From contig MU001709.1 of NCBI GenBank assembly GCA_010093515.1, forward strand, positions 129,404-165,071: 35,668 nucleotides of DNA. Reading direction: 5' to 3'. Numbering within the stretch: position 1 is the stretch's first letter; each line of letters begins with the position of its first letter. A program made the position numbers and the translations under genes. This document shows, piece after piece, positions 9,906-20,743 of this stretch. The stretch is from Lineolata rhizophorae (Eukaryota > Ascomycota > Dothideomycetes > Lineolatales > Lineolataceae). The notes under the pieces were generated by a model. The model saw only the letters and a program-made list of their open reading frames with translations. It was not told the DNA's origin and did no database searches.

Positions 9906-12460
9906 CTACGGAGCTGGGTACCTCCCATTCCCGGTTCCACCAGGTGCTATCGGCAAGCCACGCGGACCCGTCATCCCCTGCGGACCACCGCGTCCCCTAC
10001 CGCGCCCAGGCGCCCCGACGGGCACCGCAAAGTCCGGATTGGCCTCCAAGATGACGTCCTCCTGCCTCGGGCGGTACTGGCCCGGCGGCGGCCGCCAGTT
10101 CGGGTTGACGGGCCGCTGTGAGATGGACGTGAACTGCGAGGCTTCCGACGCGGCGGGCGAGCGCGCGCCCGGCGCGAGCTCCTCGTACGAGGCGTCGCGC
10201 TCCAGCGCGTGCGGAGGCGTCGTGTTGCTGCCGTAGGGCGCCGGTGGTGGCGGCGCGTATGGTTGGCCGTATTGTTGTTGCTGCGGTGGTGGCGGCCCTT
10301 GCGAGTAGCTTTGTTGGCTTGGCAGCAAGAAGTGGTCGCCCTGGCGGTACGGAGCCGGAGACGGGCCGCCCGGCTGGAGAGCTTGCGGGATGGCATCGGG
10401 CGGTTCGGCGAAACGCGGGTCCACGTCTTCGTAGTAGTTGTCGGAAGAGGTGCGAGCATGGCGCGAGGGAGGGGGGTTGGGGGACCCGGTGTTGTCAGAG
10501 GGCGACGCGGTAGATGCCAGTTGGGCCGGGAGCTCAACGGGGGAAGCTTGAATGGGAGATAGGCCCCGCGACGTCGGTGTCTGGTCCGCAGAAGCATTCG
10601 AGTCCCGACTCTGCTGGTTCCAGACGGCGCGAGGAGGAACGTATCCCCCATCCGAGTAGGTGCTTGTAGGGCTCATGATGTCGTCCTGGCCGCCACCGCG
10701 CTGTTGCTGCAGCCCCACCATGCCGGCCACGTCTCCGTCGCTATCCCTTAGGCCATAAGTCTGCGACGGAGTCCCCATGCTCGCGTCCATCTCGATTGCT
10801 TGACCGATCTGGTAAGGTGCGCCAGGCCCCTGTTGCTGCTGTGGTGGAGGTTGTGGCGGCAAAGCTCCCATCTCCATGCCTTGCCCCTCCCCCGGAGGCG
10901 GCGGTCCGTAACCGGGACCTCCATCATATATAGGAGACACGTCGCGTTGTGGCGGTGGGCCACCATAAAACCGATTATCGTATCCACCACCTTGCTGAGG
11001 CGGCGGCGGCCCTCCTCGTCCGCGACCCATCATCATAGCTCCTCCAGCCACGCCCATTCCCGGTCCTCCTGGTGCCATCGGCGGCCCTGGAGCCATCGGC
11101 GGGCCCGGCGGCCCACCTCTGCTGTTCCACCCGGGCGGAGGGCCGCCTCCACGCATCATGCTCGGCCCGCCCCTGGGGGGTCCGAATCCACCACGAGGCG
11201 GATATCCTCCGCGGGGAGGGTAACCGCCACGCCCACGCATGCCCGGCCCCGCGAACGAAGGCCCGCCCGGCCCTCCGCGGTTCGAGCCGCCAGATCGGTT
11301 CGAGCCCATCGACATGTTCGAATCCTGATGACGCAGCGGCTGGCCGTATCCGGGCATCGGGTTGCCAAACTGGTCGCGCGGCATCCCCCGGCCGCGCCCG
11401 CCAGGTGGTCCTCCCCTGCCGCGATAACCGGCTCCCATCGGCACGTCACCGTATCGGCCACTGGCGTTGTCGTCGGCGATACCTCCGTTGCCGCCGTTCT
11501 CGCTGCCTGCGCTCCTGGAAGACGGGTTCCGCGGGTTCAGAGGCGTCCTATCGTCCTGATCCTGAGGCGACTTCTGCTCCAGGTCGAAGGCAGCGAATTG
11601 CGGCATCTTCTGCTCCGGAGATGCACCGCCCGCAGCGCTGCCGATTGCCGTCGTTCCACCGACGGAAATGGGGGGCGGGGACTCAGCCTTCGGGAGCGTT
11701 GGCGCGAGGGTGGATGCGGGCGCCACCTCGGCCTCGCGCTGCGAGTAGTAGTTCTGGCCGTTCATCTCGGCGTTCTCCTGGATGCGCTTCTGGCGAGCCT
11801 TGCGGCTGACGAGGGTGCGGCGCATCGCGCAGGTGACGACGCCGGACGCCGTGATGATGATGGTGGCTGCGAGCACTATCCAGCCGCCCCACTCGAGGTG
11901 CGGCACGAAGAGCAGGATGTCGACGAGGAAGGCGAGCAGCGAGACGAGCAGGGTCGGCAGCGTGAGGATCAGCAACGCCATGAGATAGCGCGGCGAGCGG
12001 GCGGGGGAGTGGAAGTGCGCGGCGACGGCGAGGCCGAGGCATATCAGGGTGAGGAAGGCGGCTACCGGATGGACGATGAGGATGGCGGAGAGCGAATGGC
12101 GGGCGTCGGCGGGGAGCGAGAAGTCCTCGTCGGTGGAGGGCGGGAGCACGTCATCTTTTGCGAGCGTCAATTGGGGCCTTACGAACGGAAACGGGGTATG
12201 GGACAAGGGGTGGAAGCCGAGATGGGTGGTAAACTGGCCGCAGCGCAACCGGAGCGGCGATCGAGCGACGCACCTGTGCTGTAGCCGACCTGGACGGGGC
12301 TGCAATTGTCGCCCTGGCAGTAGCCGAAGACGCCGAGGTCGACGCCATCGAGGCTGGCGAGCGGGATGGACTTGATGATGGGCGTCGAGAGGGTCGAGAG
12401 CAGCAGGAGGACAAAGGCGGCGAAGAAGAGGATGGAGAGGGGCGTCGCCGGGCGCAGCAT
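9906..12460 (-). CDS. palI: pH-response regulator PalI/Rim9 family membrane protein
   Basis: Two exons, complement(join(9906..12154, 12274..12460)), give 811 residues. Exon 1 opens with MLRPATPLSILFFAAF, a first membrane segment, then GVDLGVFGYCQG, the extracellular loop typical of SUR7/PalI proteins. A 119-nt intron (GTGCGT..AAAAG) joins GYST to DDVLPPSTDEDFSLPADARHSL, and three further membrane segments follow (about residues 85-205). The rest is a long cytoplasmic tail of low complexity: Pro/Gly/Arg-rich with many RGG and GRG units in the middle, then Pro/Gln/Ser-rich. Long tails are known in filamentous-fungus PalI proteins. The family acts at the plasma membrane with PalH and PalF to relay ambient alkaline pH to the transcription factor PacC. 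The gene stands alone between gene-poor stretches. Confidence 0.93.
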
Positions 12461-14799
12461 CGTCGCCAGCAACGGAGAAATTAAGGAATTAAGCGACGAG
12501 AAGGAGAAGGAAGAGGAAGAAGAGAGGCGGATTGAGGAGGCGAGAGCCGTCGGTCGAGCTGAGGCCGCGAGCGCTCCGAGTCGGGGTTGCGGAGCAGGAC
12601 TCAGCAGGGCCGGGGCCGCAACAGGGGCGGCGCGGGCGCGGCTGGGGCTGCGGCAGCTTCCTCGACGGGCGACAACGGGGCGGCGGCGGCGAGCGACGAG
12701 GGTGCGCAGGCGCTCCGGAGGGCGAACATTGAGGAAGCGGGGAGCGAGGGCGACGGCCGGAGCGGTGGTGACGGCGGTGGTGAAGAGAGCGGTGGTGGTG
12801 GTGGTGGTGCGGAGTTGGCGTGTTGCAGGGCGAGGCGGGCGGCGCGGCCGGAGTGGAGGCGGCGCGCGGGCTAAGGCGGGCGCAGCGAGCCGGGGCTGGC
12901 TCGTCTCCGCCGTCTCGCGTGGGGAGCGGCTCCCGTCCCAAGCCAGCCGAGCAATGCGCCGCGCGCCCTCGCAAGCCCCGCCGGATTGATAACAACGGCC
13001 CTGCCACCCCGGAGTCGCCGTCACGATGGCTCTCCCGCCGGCGCCGGTGGCACCGCGGAGTCGCACGCTTGTTGCATCGCCTCATATAGGCACATACACG
13101 CTGGTACGGCGCCGTCCTCCCGCCGGGCCTGCCGCGCGCGCGACGACATCGATGACGCCGCGCCGCCGAAATGGTGGCCGGTGCCCTGTTCTCAGCGTCG
13201 CGCGCGCAGCTTTATGCCGATCCCCAGGAATGCCTGCCCGGCGGCCCCTTACGCGCGCCCTGCTAAGGCGCGAGGGGCTTCTGCGCCGCTTCGCGCGACT
13301 GGCTTGGCCCCGTCTCCACCACGCCCACCATGTACGTACATGCCGTGCAGGGCATCGCCTTCCGCCCTCGACAGCCTTGACGACGTGGCGATGCAGCCCG
13401 CCGCGCCGGATCGCACGGGAAGACCAAGCTTCGCGCGCTGCACAAGCTCCCCGGCGGACGAGGCGGGTTCTGGCCGTGTTCCGCCTGCGTTCGGCGCGCG
13501 CGCGCCCATTCGCCGAGGCCGCTCCAACGCCAGCCGTCTCGCGGCAGCCCGCGCCGGCGAATCATGGCGCCGCGTCGCCGCTCTCCCGCCCGCCCCGATC
13601 GGGCAGCTCGCGGCCTCCCCTTCATCTCCGACTCCCCCGCCGCCAGACCGCCCGTGCCTTCCTGCATCTCGAATTCCAATTGTGCGCCGGTTTAAAAATA
13701 GGTTCACCCAAAGCTCTCCGACAGCCCCCAGCATTTTTCTTTTCGAGGAGAATTCTGTCTGCGCCGGACTGCGCCGAATGTTCTCGCTTCTCGAAGGCTC
13801 GAGCCCCCGGAACGTCGGCCCACGCCGCGGCTGGGCACCGCTGAGCTCTGTCCCGCTGCCTATCCCGGCTTCAATTTGTCCCTTATCGCTCGAAACCAGG
13901 TGACCGCGCGCCTCGTACATGCCCGGCATCCTCTGCGCAGTGCTCCGGCGCCGCTCGGCGGTCCGGCTCCAGCAGAGCGCTCTCGAAGTGCGACCAGCAA
14001 TCTACCACGTATTATTTGTGGACGCCTGGAGTCGTGTGGCTTGACAGGTCTTAATCTCCGCGATAGAGCCAGAGCCGCCCTATGTACAACCGCTCGCCGC
14101 CGGCTCCACATTGCTCGGCATGCAAGGGACGCACAGAGTCGGGCCGAATCACCATGTATGTACTGTACATTCGTACATAGCATCGTGATAACCGAGAGAG
14201 CGGAATCTGCGAGCCTGGTCGAGCGTTGAGACTCCAAAAGCGCACGTTCAACTCCAATTCCGTTCTTGGCTGCGTTCTCGGGAAGGCCCACGTTTCAGGT
14301 CCAGCCCTGCGGCGCGTGCCCCTGGGACCCTTAGTCAGTTCGTTGCTGGAACGGGCAACGGCTAGACCGTTTGGGGAGCATTGTGATGGGCACGCCTCAG
14401 GTACAAGGCCTGCTCATTTCTATGCGGCATGCGCCCAAGCGGCTCGCGAAGAAATTGGGCGATCAACGGTCAACCACTTCGCAGTCATTCCACAGCTTCG
14501 GAAACGGGGCGTAGGCTAGTCTGATACCTCAGCACATGCATCACGGTTTACTACTTGGTTTCAAACTTATCAGCACGAACTACGAAGCTAAACGAGAGCC
14601 GCCACCTAATGCACTTCAAATCAAATGCAAAAACTGTTAACAATGCAGAAGACAGAAAGTTACTTTTAAATTTGCCCCGTCCACCCAGCAAATATGCAAA
14701 AACAGCGCCATTTTAGCATGTATGTATGTACCCACTCTTGTTGCCGCGCGCGCGACCCCGCCTCGTTTCTAAGGTCCAAAATTATCCTTTGCCATCCCA
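12461..14799. other. GC-rich intergenic region upstream of palI
   Basis: The region of about 2.3 kb should include the palI promoter and leader (from 12461 upward) and the 3' end of the GPI-type gene at the right. Frames longer than 200 codons exist on both strands between 12986 and 13929, but they are Arg/Ala/Pro/Ser-rich, overlap one another and have no family resemblance. From about 14520 to 14730 the sequence becomes AT-richer, as expected of a 3' untranslated or spacer region. I see no supported gene. Confidence 0.5.
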
Positions 14800-15501
14800 T
14801 TACAACGCCAGCAGCCCTGCCAGGGCGACCACCAAAGCCGCCACCCCGCCCGACTCCCGATGCCTGAAGACGCCGCCCTCGGCCCCGCCGGACGACGTGC
14901 CCGTCTCGACGGCGCCCTGGCTGTCCGCTCCGCCGCTCTGGCCGCCGCCGCCGCTCTGCGTCGGCGCCTCGCCGTCGATCACTGTCACGGACGTGACGGT
15001 CGAACGCGCGCGCGTCGAGATCGTGCTCGTCGTGCCGTTTGCGCGGCCGCTGGCGGTCCCGGTGCCCGACGCGAGCGTGTCGTTCCGTGTGCCCGTCGGG
15101 AACACGCCGGTGCCGGCGCCGGTGCCGGTGCCGGTGCCGACGCCGGCGGTTAAGGTGCGGTTCAGGGACGAGGGCAGCGGGAGCAGCGACGAGGGCGTCG
15201 TGAGGGATAGCGAGGTGGCGTTGATGGGAAGGGCGGAGAAGATGCCGTCTGAGGTGGTGACGGGCGTGGGCACAGTGTCCGCGACGCTGGAGACTACATC
15301 CGAGACGATTTCTCCGACATCTTCGACGGGCGCGAGCGGTGCGTTAGAAGGTGCGGATGTAGAGGCGGCTGCTGCTGACGAGGCCGACATGGACCTATAG
15401 GCGAGCGGCATGGTGTCCTCGTTGAAGTTGGCCGGGTCCTGCGCGGCGGCGAGGCCCGCGGCGGCGGCCGCGAACAAGGTGAAAGTGCTGGTGACACGCA
15501 T
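14800..15501 (-). CDS. Small Ser/Thr/Gly-rich GPI-anchored-type cell-wall protein
   Basis: A single exon of 233 residues. The start at 15501 is chosen because it begins with a clear signal peptide (MRVTSTFTLFAAAAAGLAAAQ, cleavage around residue 20); the frame is open 39 codons further upstream, but that would hide the signal. The mature part starts with a DPANFNEDTMPLAYRS segment, then is rich in Ser, Thr, Ala and Gly with N-glycosylation sequons (NATS, NRT, NDT, NGT) and a Gly-Thr dipeptide run. The C-terminus has small residues (GGAEGG) followed by a hydrophobic end VAALVVALAGLLAL, the pattern of a GPI attachment signal. Such proteins are usually wall or plasma-membrane-surface components. 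No enzyme domain is visible, and the specific function is unknown. Confidence 0.75.
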   Translation of the reverse strand: MRVTSTFTLFAAAAAGLAAAQDPANFNEDTMPLAYRSMSASSAAAASTSAPSNAPLAPVEDVGEIVSDVVSSVADTVPTPVTTSDGIFSALPINATSLSLTTPSSLLPLPSSLNRTLTAGVGTGTGTGAGTGVFPTGTRNDTLASGTGTASGRANGTTSTISTRARSTVTSVTVIDGEAPTQSGGGGQSGGADSQGAVETGTSSGGAEGGVFRHRESGGVAALVVALAGLLAL

Positions 15502-17269
15502 GACTAGCGGATTCAAGGACGCAGGCTGAGTGATTGTTGATTGGCACTGGGCTGTAGTTGACGCGGTGCTGCGAAGTGCAGAAAGGAGAGTCGAGTCGGA
15601 CCGCTGCGGCTTGCGCAACGTGGTTCAGATGGGACGATGTTTGTTCAATCAAGGAAAGATGAGGCCGTTGGTTAAGTTCGTTCGACTCGCAGAATCGACA
15701 GTGGTAACACGGATTGACGATAGTCAAGTAAAGAGGGGCTGTGCAGTGAAGACCGCACCAAGATATCAACAAGAAACGAAGGCGTCGAGCAACAGGACAA
15801 GCCTGTGGACCGGAGAGCGCAAAGAGAGGAAGAAAGAAAGAGAGTGTGCCGTGAAAGAGGTTGCGGAGGCCGGATAGAAAAGACTGGTGTAGAAGGCCTC
15901 CATCCTGCCCCTCAATCCTTGCCGCAAGGCGAAATGAACGGGCCCCACGAAACAGCGCCCAGGCCAGTAGTCACGTGCGGCAAGCGTTCCGGCCCCTGAC
16001 GCGCGCCGCGACGCGTTTCAGGGGCGGCCAGACTCACGGGGCTGAAACGATTCGGTGGTCTCATTGGCTACAATGCCCCGTCGTCACGTTTGTGCTGCCT
16101 TGGCGTTTCTGGGCTCCCCTGCCCCTGCGTAGGTCGTCCACGGAGAGGCCATCCAGCTTCAGAGGTGCTGAGCGATACCGATCTAACCCTCCGGTGATGC
16201 ATGCGTCTTGCGGCTGCGCGGCTCTGCCCGATCGCGGCCGTTTTAACCGGGAAGCAAGGACAATAGCCCAACAGAGCCCCAGGATCAGCCAGTATACCGT
16301 TTCCTGTGCTCGTCTCCGTGCGGAGTGTAACGGCTCCTACGAAACCGCAAGATGCAACTCAACCAGTCGTTGCCGCGGGATTGGGTCGCGATGCCTGCGT
16401 TGAAGCCTTGAACGGCATTTCAGTGGACAGACTCACATGCCAAAGAGGTCATCTCAATTTATGGAGCTTGAAATTCAAGATAAAAATACGATGAACCTAG
16501 CGCGAACCAATGTTGCACCCGACGGCGGAGGCGCCTCAGATTTGCTTCGGCGCCTCCAAACACATCCGGCGTCTCGAAACGCTTAAACAACACACTCCGG
16601 TGAGCTGATATTTGTTCTAGCTAAAAATTGGAAGAACACCCACAACCCCCACGGCCGCTATTCAGTTTGCGGCCGTGGCATGCAATGTCACGATGCGTCA
16701 ATGGTATCGCGACCTGACGTCAGGCGGTCATCCGCGCTGCTCACGTGGCACACTACTCTGCAGCGGACGCCTTTTGTCTCCCGACGTTCTTTGCCCTGTG
16801 GTCCAGCAAAAGGGCAGGGCGAGAGCAAACACCTTTGTGCAGGCCCCCTTTGCACCTGTCCACGGCCGAAGATGCGCCGGGTCGGGTCAAGGGCCCGCAG
16901 CACTGGGCAGCTGCGGTTCCAGACGTGAAACCCCTGGCGCCGCGCCGGTCCAGTCACAGCGCGCGACGGCGGCCAAGAGTGGCCGCCAACTACTCATCGT
17001 GCATAAGACGTTCGATTTTTCGTCTTCAGTCTTTCCCTTTCCGGACGGTCTGCCTCGCGGACGGGCTCCTGGTGCCACCGGGTGGCCTGGCGCGGTGGTG
17101 ATGCGGCCATGGATTGGGCGACTTGTGCACCCCACTGAGCGCTGGCTGTGATGGACAGAGTCAGGCGCCGCGCGCTTACTACGTATGCCTGGGGCTTCCG
17201 GCTTTGGGCTTTTCACTGATATTTCGCACAGTTTGAATTTTCATCTCATTGATTCATTATGTGTCGTCC
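15502..17269. other. Intergenic region, no supported gene
   Basis: The left part is the presumed promoter and leader of the GPI-type gene, including purine-rich GAAAGA-like runs near 15820-15845. Open frames of up to 180 codons (15861-16403 plus) and 158 codons (16675-17151 plus) lack family resemblance and have a composition like the overlapping frames. The right end should be the 3' untranslated region of the deaminase-fold gene. Confidence 0.45.
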
Positions 17270-20082
17270 TCACTCTAGGAAAGAGACTATCCTAAGTCGC
17301 ACTGCTTCGTTCCCATCGTGAACGACGAGTCCTCCCGGGGAATATAAAACGCCCTCCCGAGCCAACTTGAGCTTCCAAGGCGCCGTTGCGTTTATCACGG
17401 CCTCCGACGGCTTCATCTGATGTGCGGCCTCGACCCGCGCTTCGACCAGCAGCCGCGTGTACGTGCGGGTCCTCTCCGCCAGCACCCCCCAAACGTCCGC
17501 ATTCTCGAGCGCCAGCTTCAACTTGGGCGTGCGGATCTGGACACGCGGCGTCGACATGTCCATCACGAACGTAATCGCCTGCCCGATCTGCAGCAGTATC
17601 CAGGCGTGTCCGCTGACCGTGGACACGACCTGCTTGTACTTGTGCGGCTTCGCTACTCGCACCGTCGTCTGCGTCGCCGTTTCCACATCCTCGCCTCCCT
17701 CCTCCTGGCGGTACATAGACGACGCCAGGTGCGCCTGCAACGAGGTTGTCCTCGAAGGCTTCGTCGTGGCTCCGGTCGACATCGTCACCGAGGTGTGCTC
17801 GGTGGCTTCCGACAGCTCCGACTCGATATCGGACGCCGAGCCGGAATTATCGGTGCCGTCAAAGTGCATTCCGTCGCCGTCCTCCGAGTCGTCCTTTGCG
17901 ACGGCGGCCGCCAGCATGTTGGCCGTGTCGGCTGTCATTTGTGACTGCACGGTGCTGGTCAACCCTCGCAGGTGGCTAGACTGCGCTCCGCTCACGTCGC
18001 TGCCACCCAGGGCCACACCAACGGTTCTGAGATCAGACGGAGTGCGGTCTGATGGAGCATGATATGATAGCGCGCGCTCCGATGGGACTGTAACCGGAGC
18101 AGGCTCCGACTGCGCCGGAGCTTGTCGCACCGTAGACGCGCGAGAGCTCGACGCAGTGGACCCGGTATACTTGCGGCGGGGATATTTCGTGTCCGAAGAG
18201 CCCGATCTGCCGCTGTAGGTGTGAACGCTCGAAGGACGGGTCTTTTTCGTCCCGAGGGACACCGCGCTGTCGACCCGTGGCATTGCAGGAGCGGTACTCG
18301 TCGGAGCAACGGTGGTCGGAGCCACGCTCGAGCGACGGTCGCCCTGCGTGGACCCGTGGGATTTTGCGGACACGAACGAGTTGCTGTCCTCCCGGAAGCC
18401 GACGGGGCTCATGAGCGTCGAGCTCTCGGGCTCGGGCTCCTCTGATCGCTGAAACAAGGTCGTCGAATTGCTATCGCCGTCGATCGTGGACTCTTGGCGG
18501 CCATGGTCGGAAATGACGCCACCGTCCGATCGCTTCGAAGCCGTAGGTATGAGTGCGGATAGTTTGGACTGGACTGACGGCGTCATAGGTGCGAACCCAA
18601 GCAGTGCGCTCTCGTTGACGTGCTGCAATTGAAAGGTTTGCGTCCCTTTGGCGTTGGCCAACGCCCGAATCTTGGCCTCCAGGCCGTCGTTGAAGTCCCG
18701 CACGACATTGCTGATCCATCTCCTGCGGCCCTTGGATACGCCCTCGAGCTTGGAGATGTCCGGAATCTTCCATTGCGGGTAAAAGTTGCCGTGCGTGGCC
18801 GGCGTGTGGAACCGGCCGTGGGCTCGGATAAAGGCGTCGCAGAGGTAGCACGCCTTCTTACTCGAGCAGATGAAGCGTGGCGTCATCCAGGCGGATCTGT
18901 CGGCGACTTGCTCGTAGTGGAACAGGAGGCTCATCTCTCCGTGCACCTTTTTCCTGACTGTGCAGCGGCTCTCGACCTCGCCGACCAGCTTCTCGGGCGG
19001 CACTTCGGTGAGGCCACCGAGCTGTAGGAGGAGTATGTTATCCTTGACTTTTGCGGATTTGCTGATCGACCTCGCTAGCCCCCCAGAGGACGCACTCGTC
19101 GGCCGTCTCGAAGCCTCGAGAGCGCGGGGGTCGAGCCGTACGGGGTGCGCCTCTATGCTCTTAAACATCGGGATCCGCCTCGCAGAGCGGAGAAGTTCGT
19201 TGATTGCTTCGACGAAGCGGGACAGTTTCGCAATGTCGCTCAGGATGCGAGCCTTGGCCTCTTCTTCCCATCCCTCGCACCTGGGTATCTGGTCCAGGAC
19301 CCAGCCAAGCTGGTAGTCCTTTTGTATCTGATGAGCCAGCTCGAGGACGGACAGAAGGATGGGGTCGCTCGCTTCCGAGCGCGCCGTCGCTGTGTCCATG
19401 TCCTCGAGCTTGCCGGCCTCCTTTTCCAATTTGACTACAATGTTGCGCAGACCCGCGAGGAAGGAATCCTGGTCGCCGGCCTGCTTCAGTATCTCGGTGG
19501 CCTCCAGCATCTTGAGGATGAAGGACGGCCTGTAGGCGGAGGGCCTCCACGTTATCCAGGAGTGTCGGCTCTTGAGCCGCGAGAGGAGGCGAGGTCGGTT
19601 CCACCTAACCACCTCGACCATCATCCGTTGGAAGTTTTGCTTCCGCTTGACTGTTGCCGTCAGCTCGCGAAGTCTGTCGGTCGGCGGTCCGACTAACCGT
19701 TGCACGCTTCGTCCTCTAGCACCATCAGCATCCTGTCCACCCCTTGCTTGACCTCCTTGATGTCGCCCGAGTTCACCGCGAACGCCACTCCCAGCCCCCG
19801 TCCATCCTTGCTCTCTTCCACTGCTAGTGAGAGCACCCGATCGGGGTCCGGCGTGCGCGCCGCCAAGTAGCATAGGCAAGTCGCGATGGACTGTTCGCGC
19901 CTAAAGTGCAAAACGCGCGTGGTGGTGTTGTCTTCTGCCTGTTGGCCCTGGGGCACCGGGTTGTCGTGCGGGTCGCTGATTTTCTTCCTGATCATGCCGA
20001 GGAGGGCGATGTTCTCCTCGAGCGCGCGCAGGCTCGGGGCCGGCTGCCTGCCGGCCGACAGCGATGAAGCGTCGTCGTACAT
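17270..20082 (-). CDS. Fungal deaminase-fold protein (OTT_1508-like deaminase family)
   Basis: Two exons, complement(join(17270..19650, 19698..20082)), give 921 residues. The 47-nt intron (GTTAGT..CTGAC..ACAG) restores frame from ACN to VKRKQNFQRMM. The start at 20082 is the first ATG; the frame is open slightly further, but only with TTG. Residues 1 to about 340 are mainly helical with no named domain. The core has H365-G-E367 (KKVHGEMSLLFHYE) and, 29 residues on, C396-YL-C399 within SSKKACYLCDAFI, followed by HGRFHTPATHGNFYPQW. That H-x-E plus C-x-x-C pair is the zinc/catalytic signature of the cytidine-deaminase fold and matches the fungal OTT_1508-like family described by Aravind and colleagues. 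From about 480 to 760 the chain is Ser/Thr-rich and probably disordered; the last 130 residues look folded. Substrate and role are unknown; nucleic-acid or nucleotide deamination is inferred from the fold. Confidence 0.85.
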
Positions 20083-20743
20083 GCTCACTGACAAAGGAAA
20101 TATGCTGGATAAAGGAGTGACTAGCGGGACTCAACACCGCGAATGCATCGGAGCACCAGGTAGCATGAAAAAAAATGATAGAATTACACGCACCAAACAA
20201 CACCGTGAAACTAAGAAAAATCAAACGACGGGACAAGGCGGGCAGCTAATATGAAGCCTGCTGAGCTCACTCGACTCGACTCACTCTCACTCGAGCTGAG
20301 AAGCTCGCGCTCATCACCCGCCCTTCCGCCCGCCTCGATAAGAGCGCCGCCACGTCAAGCGGCCCCGCGGGGCCCTCGGCGGCAGCGGCTGCGGCTCGTG
20401 CGCCCAGAATCATTACACGACAGCCTCGAGGCCGATTTGCGGACTTTCGGCGGCGGCGAACCATTCGCGAGCGTTGGGCGTGCGACGCGGCCCGGCCTCG
20501 CCAATGATGCGGGTGCTTCGTTGGCCCCGCATGCGTCCCGCATATGCACGTAGCCGGAGAGAAAACACCACGAGCTGCTTCACGGGCACATGAACGGACA
20601 CATGAACGGACACCTCAGGGTCCGGATCGCGCTGATAAGGTATTGTGGGGCGAATATCTGACGAATCTCTAGAGGAAAAGCGTTCGCATCAAACCCAGCC
20701 ACTCCCGTCTGCATCATGCGGTCTCCCGCTCACGTGACTCCAT
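20083..20743. other. Leader of the deaminase gene and spacer to the MFS gene
   Basis: No gene is seen. Just upstream of the deaminase start codon the minus strand reads CCTTTGTCAG then TGAGCATG, which looks like an intron acceptor, so the 5' leader may be spliced. A 12-bp tandem duplication (CACATGAACGGA) lies at 20587-20610. A TCACGTGAC palindrome at about 20732-20740 is close to the MFS stop codon. Neither has a demonstrated function. Confidence 0.45.

Noticed and set aside
10800-12284. Plus-strand frame of 494 codons
   Set aside because: It is antisense to palI, Arg/Ser/His-rich, with no motif; the palI frame has membrane segments and family motifs.
12986-13929. Overlapping frames of 226-305 codons on both strands
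   Set aside because: They are Arg/Ala/Pro/Ser-rich, mutually overlapping and without motif; best explained by GC-rich non-coding DNA.
15861-17151. Plus-strand frames of 180 and 158 codons
   Set aside because: They have no family resemblance, a Cys/Arg/Ser-rich random composition, and no consistent splice structure.
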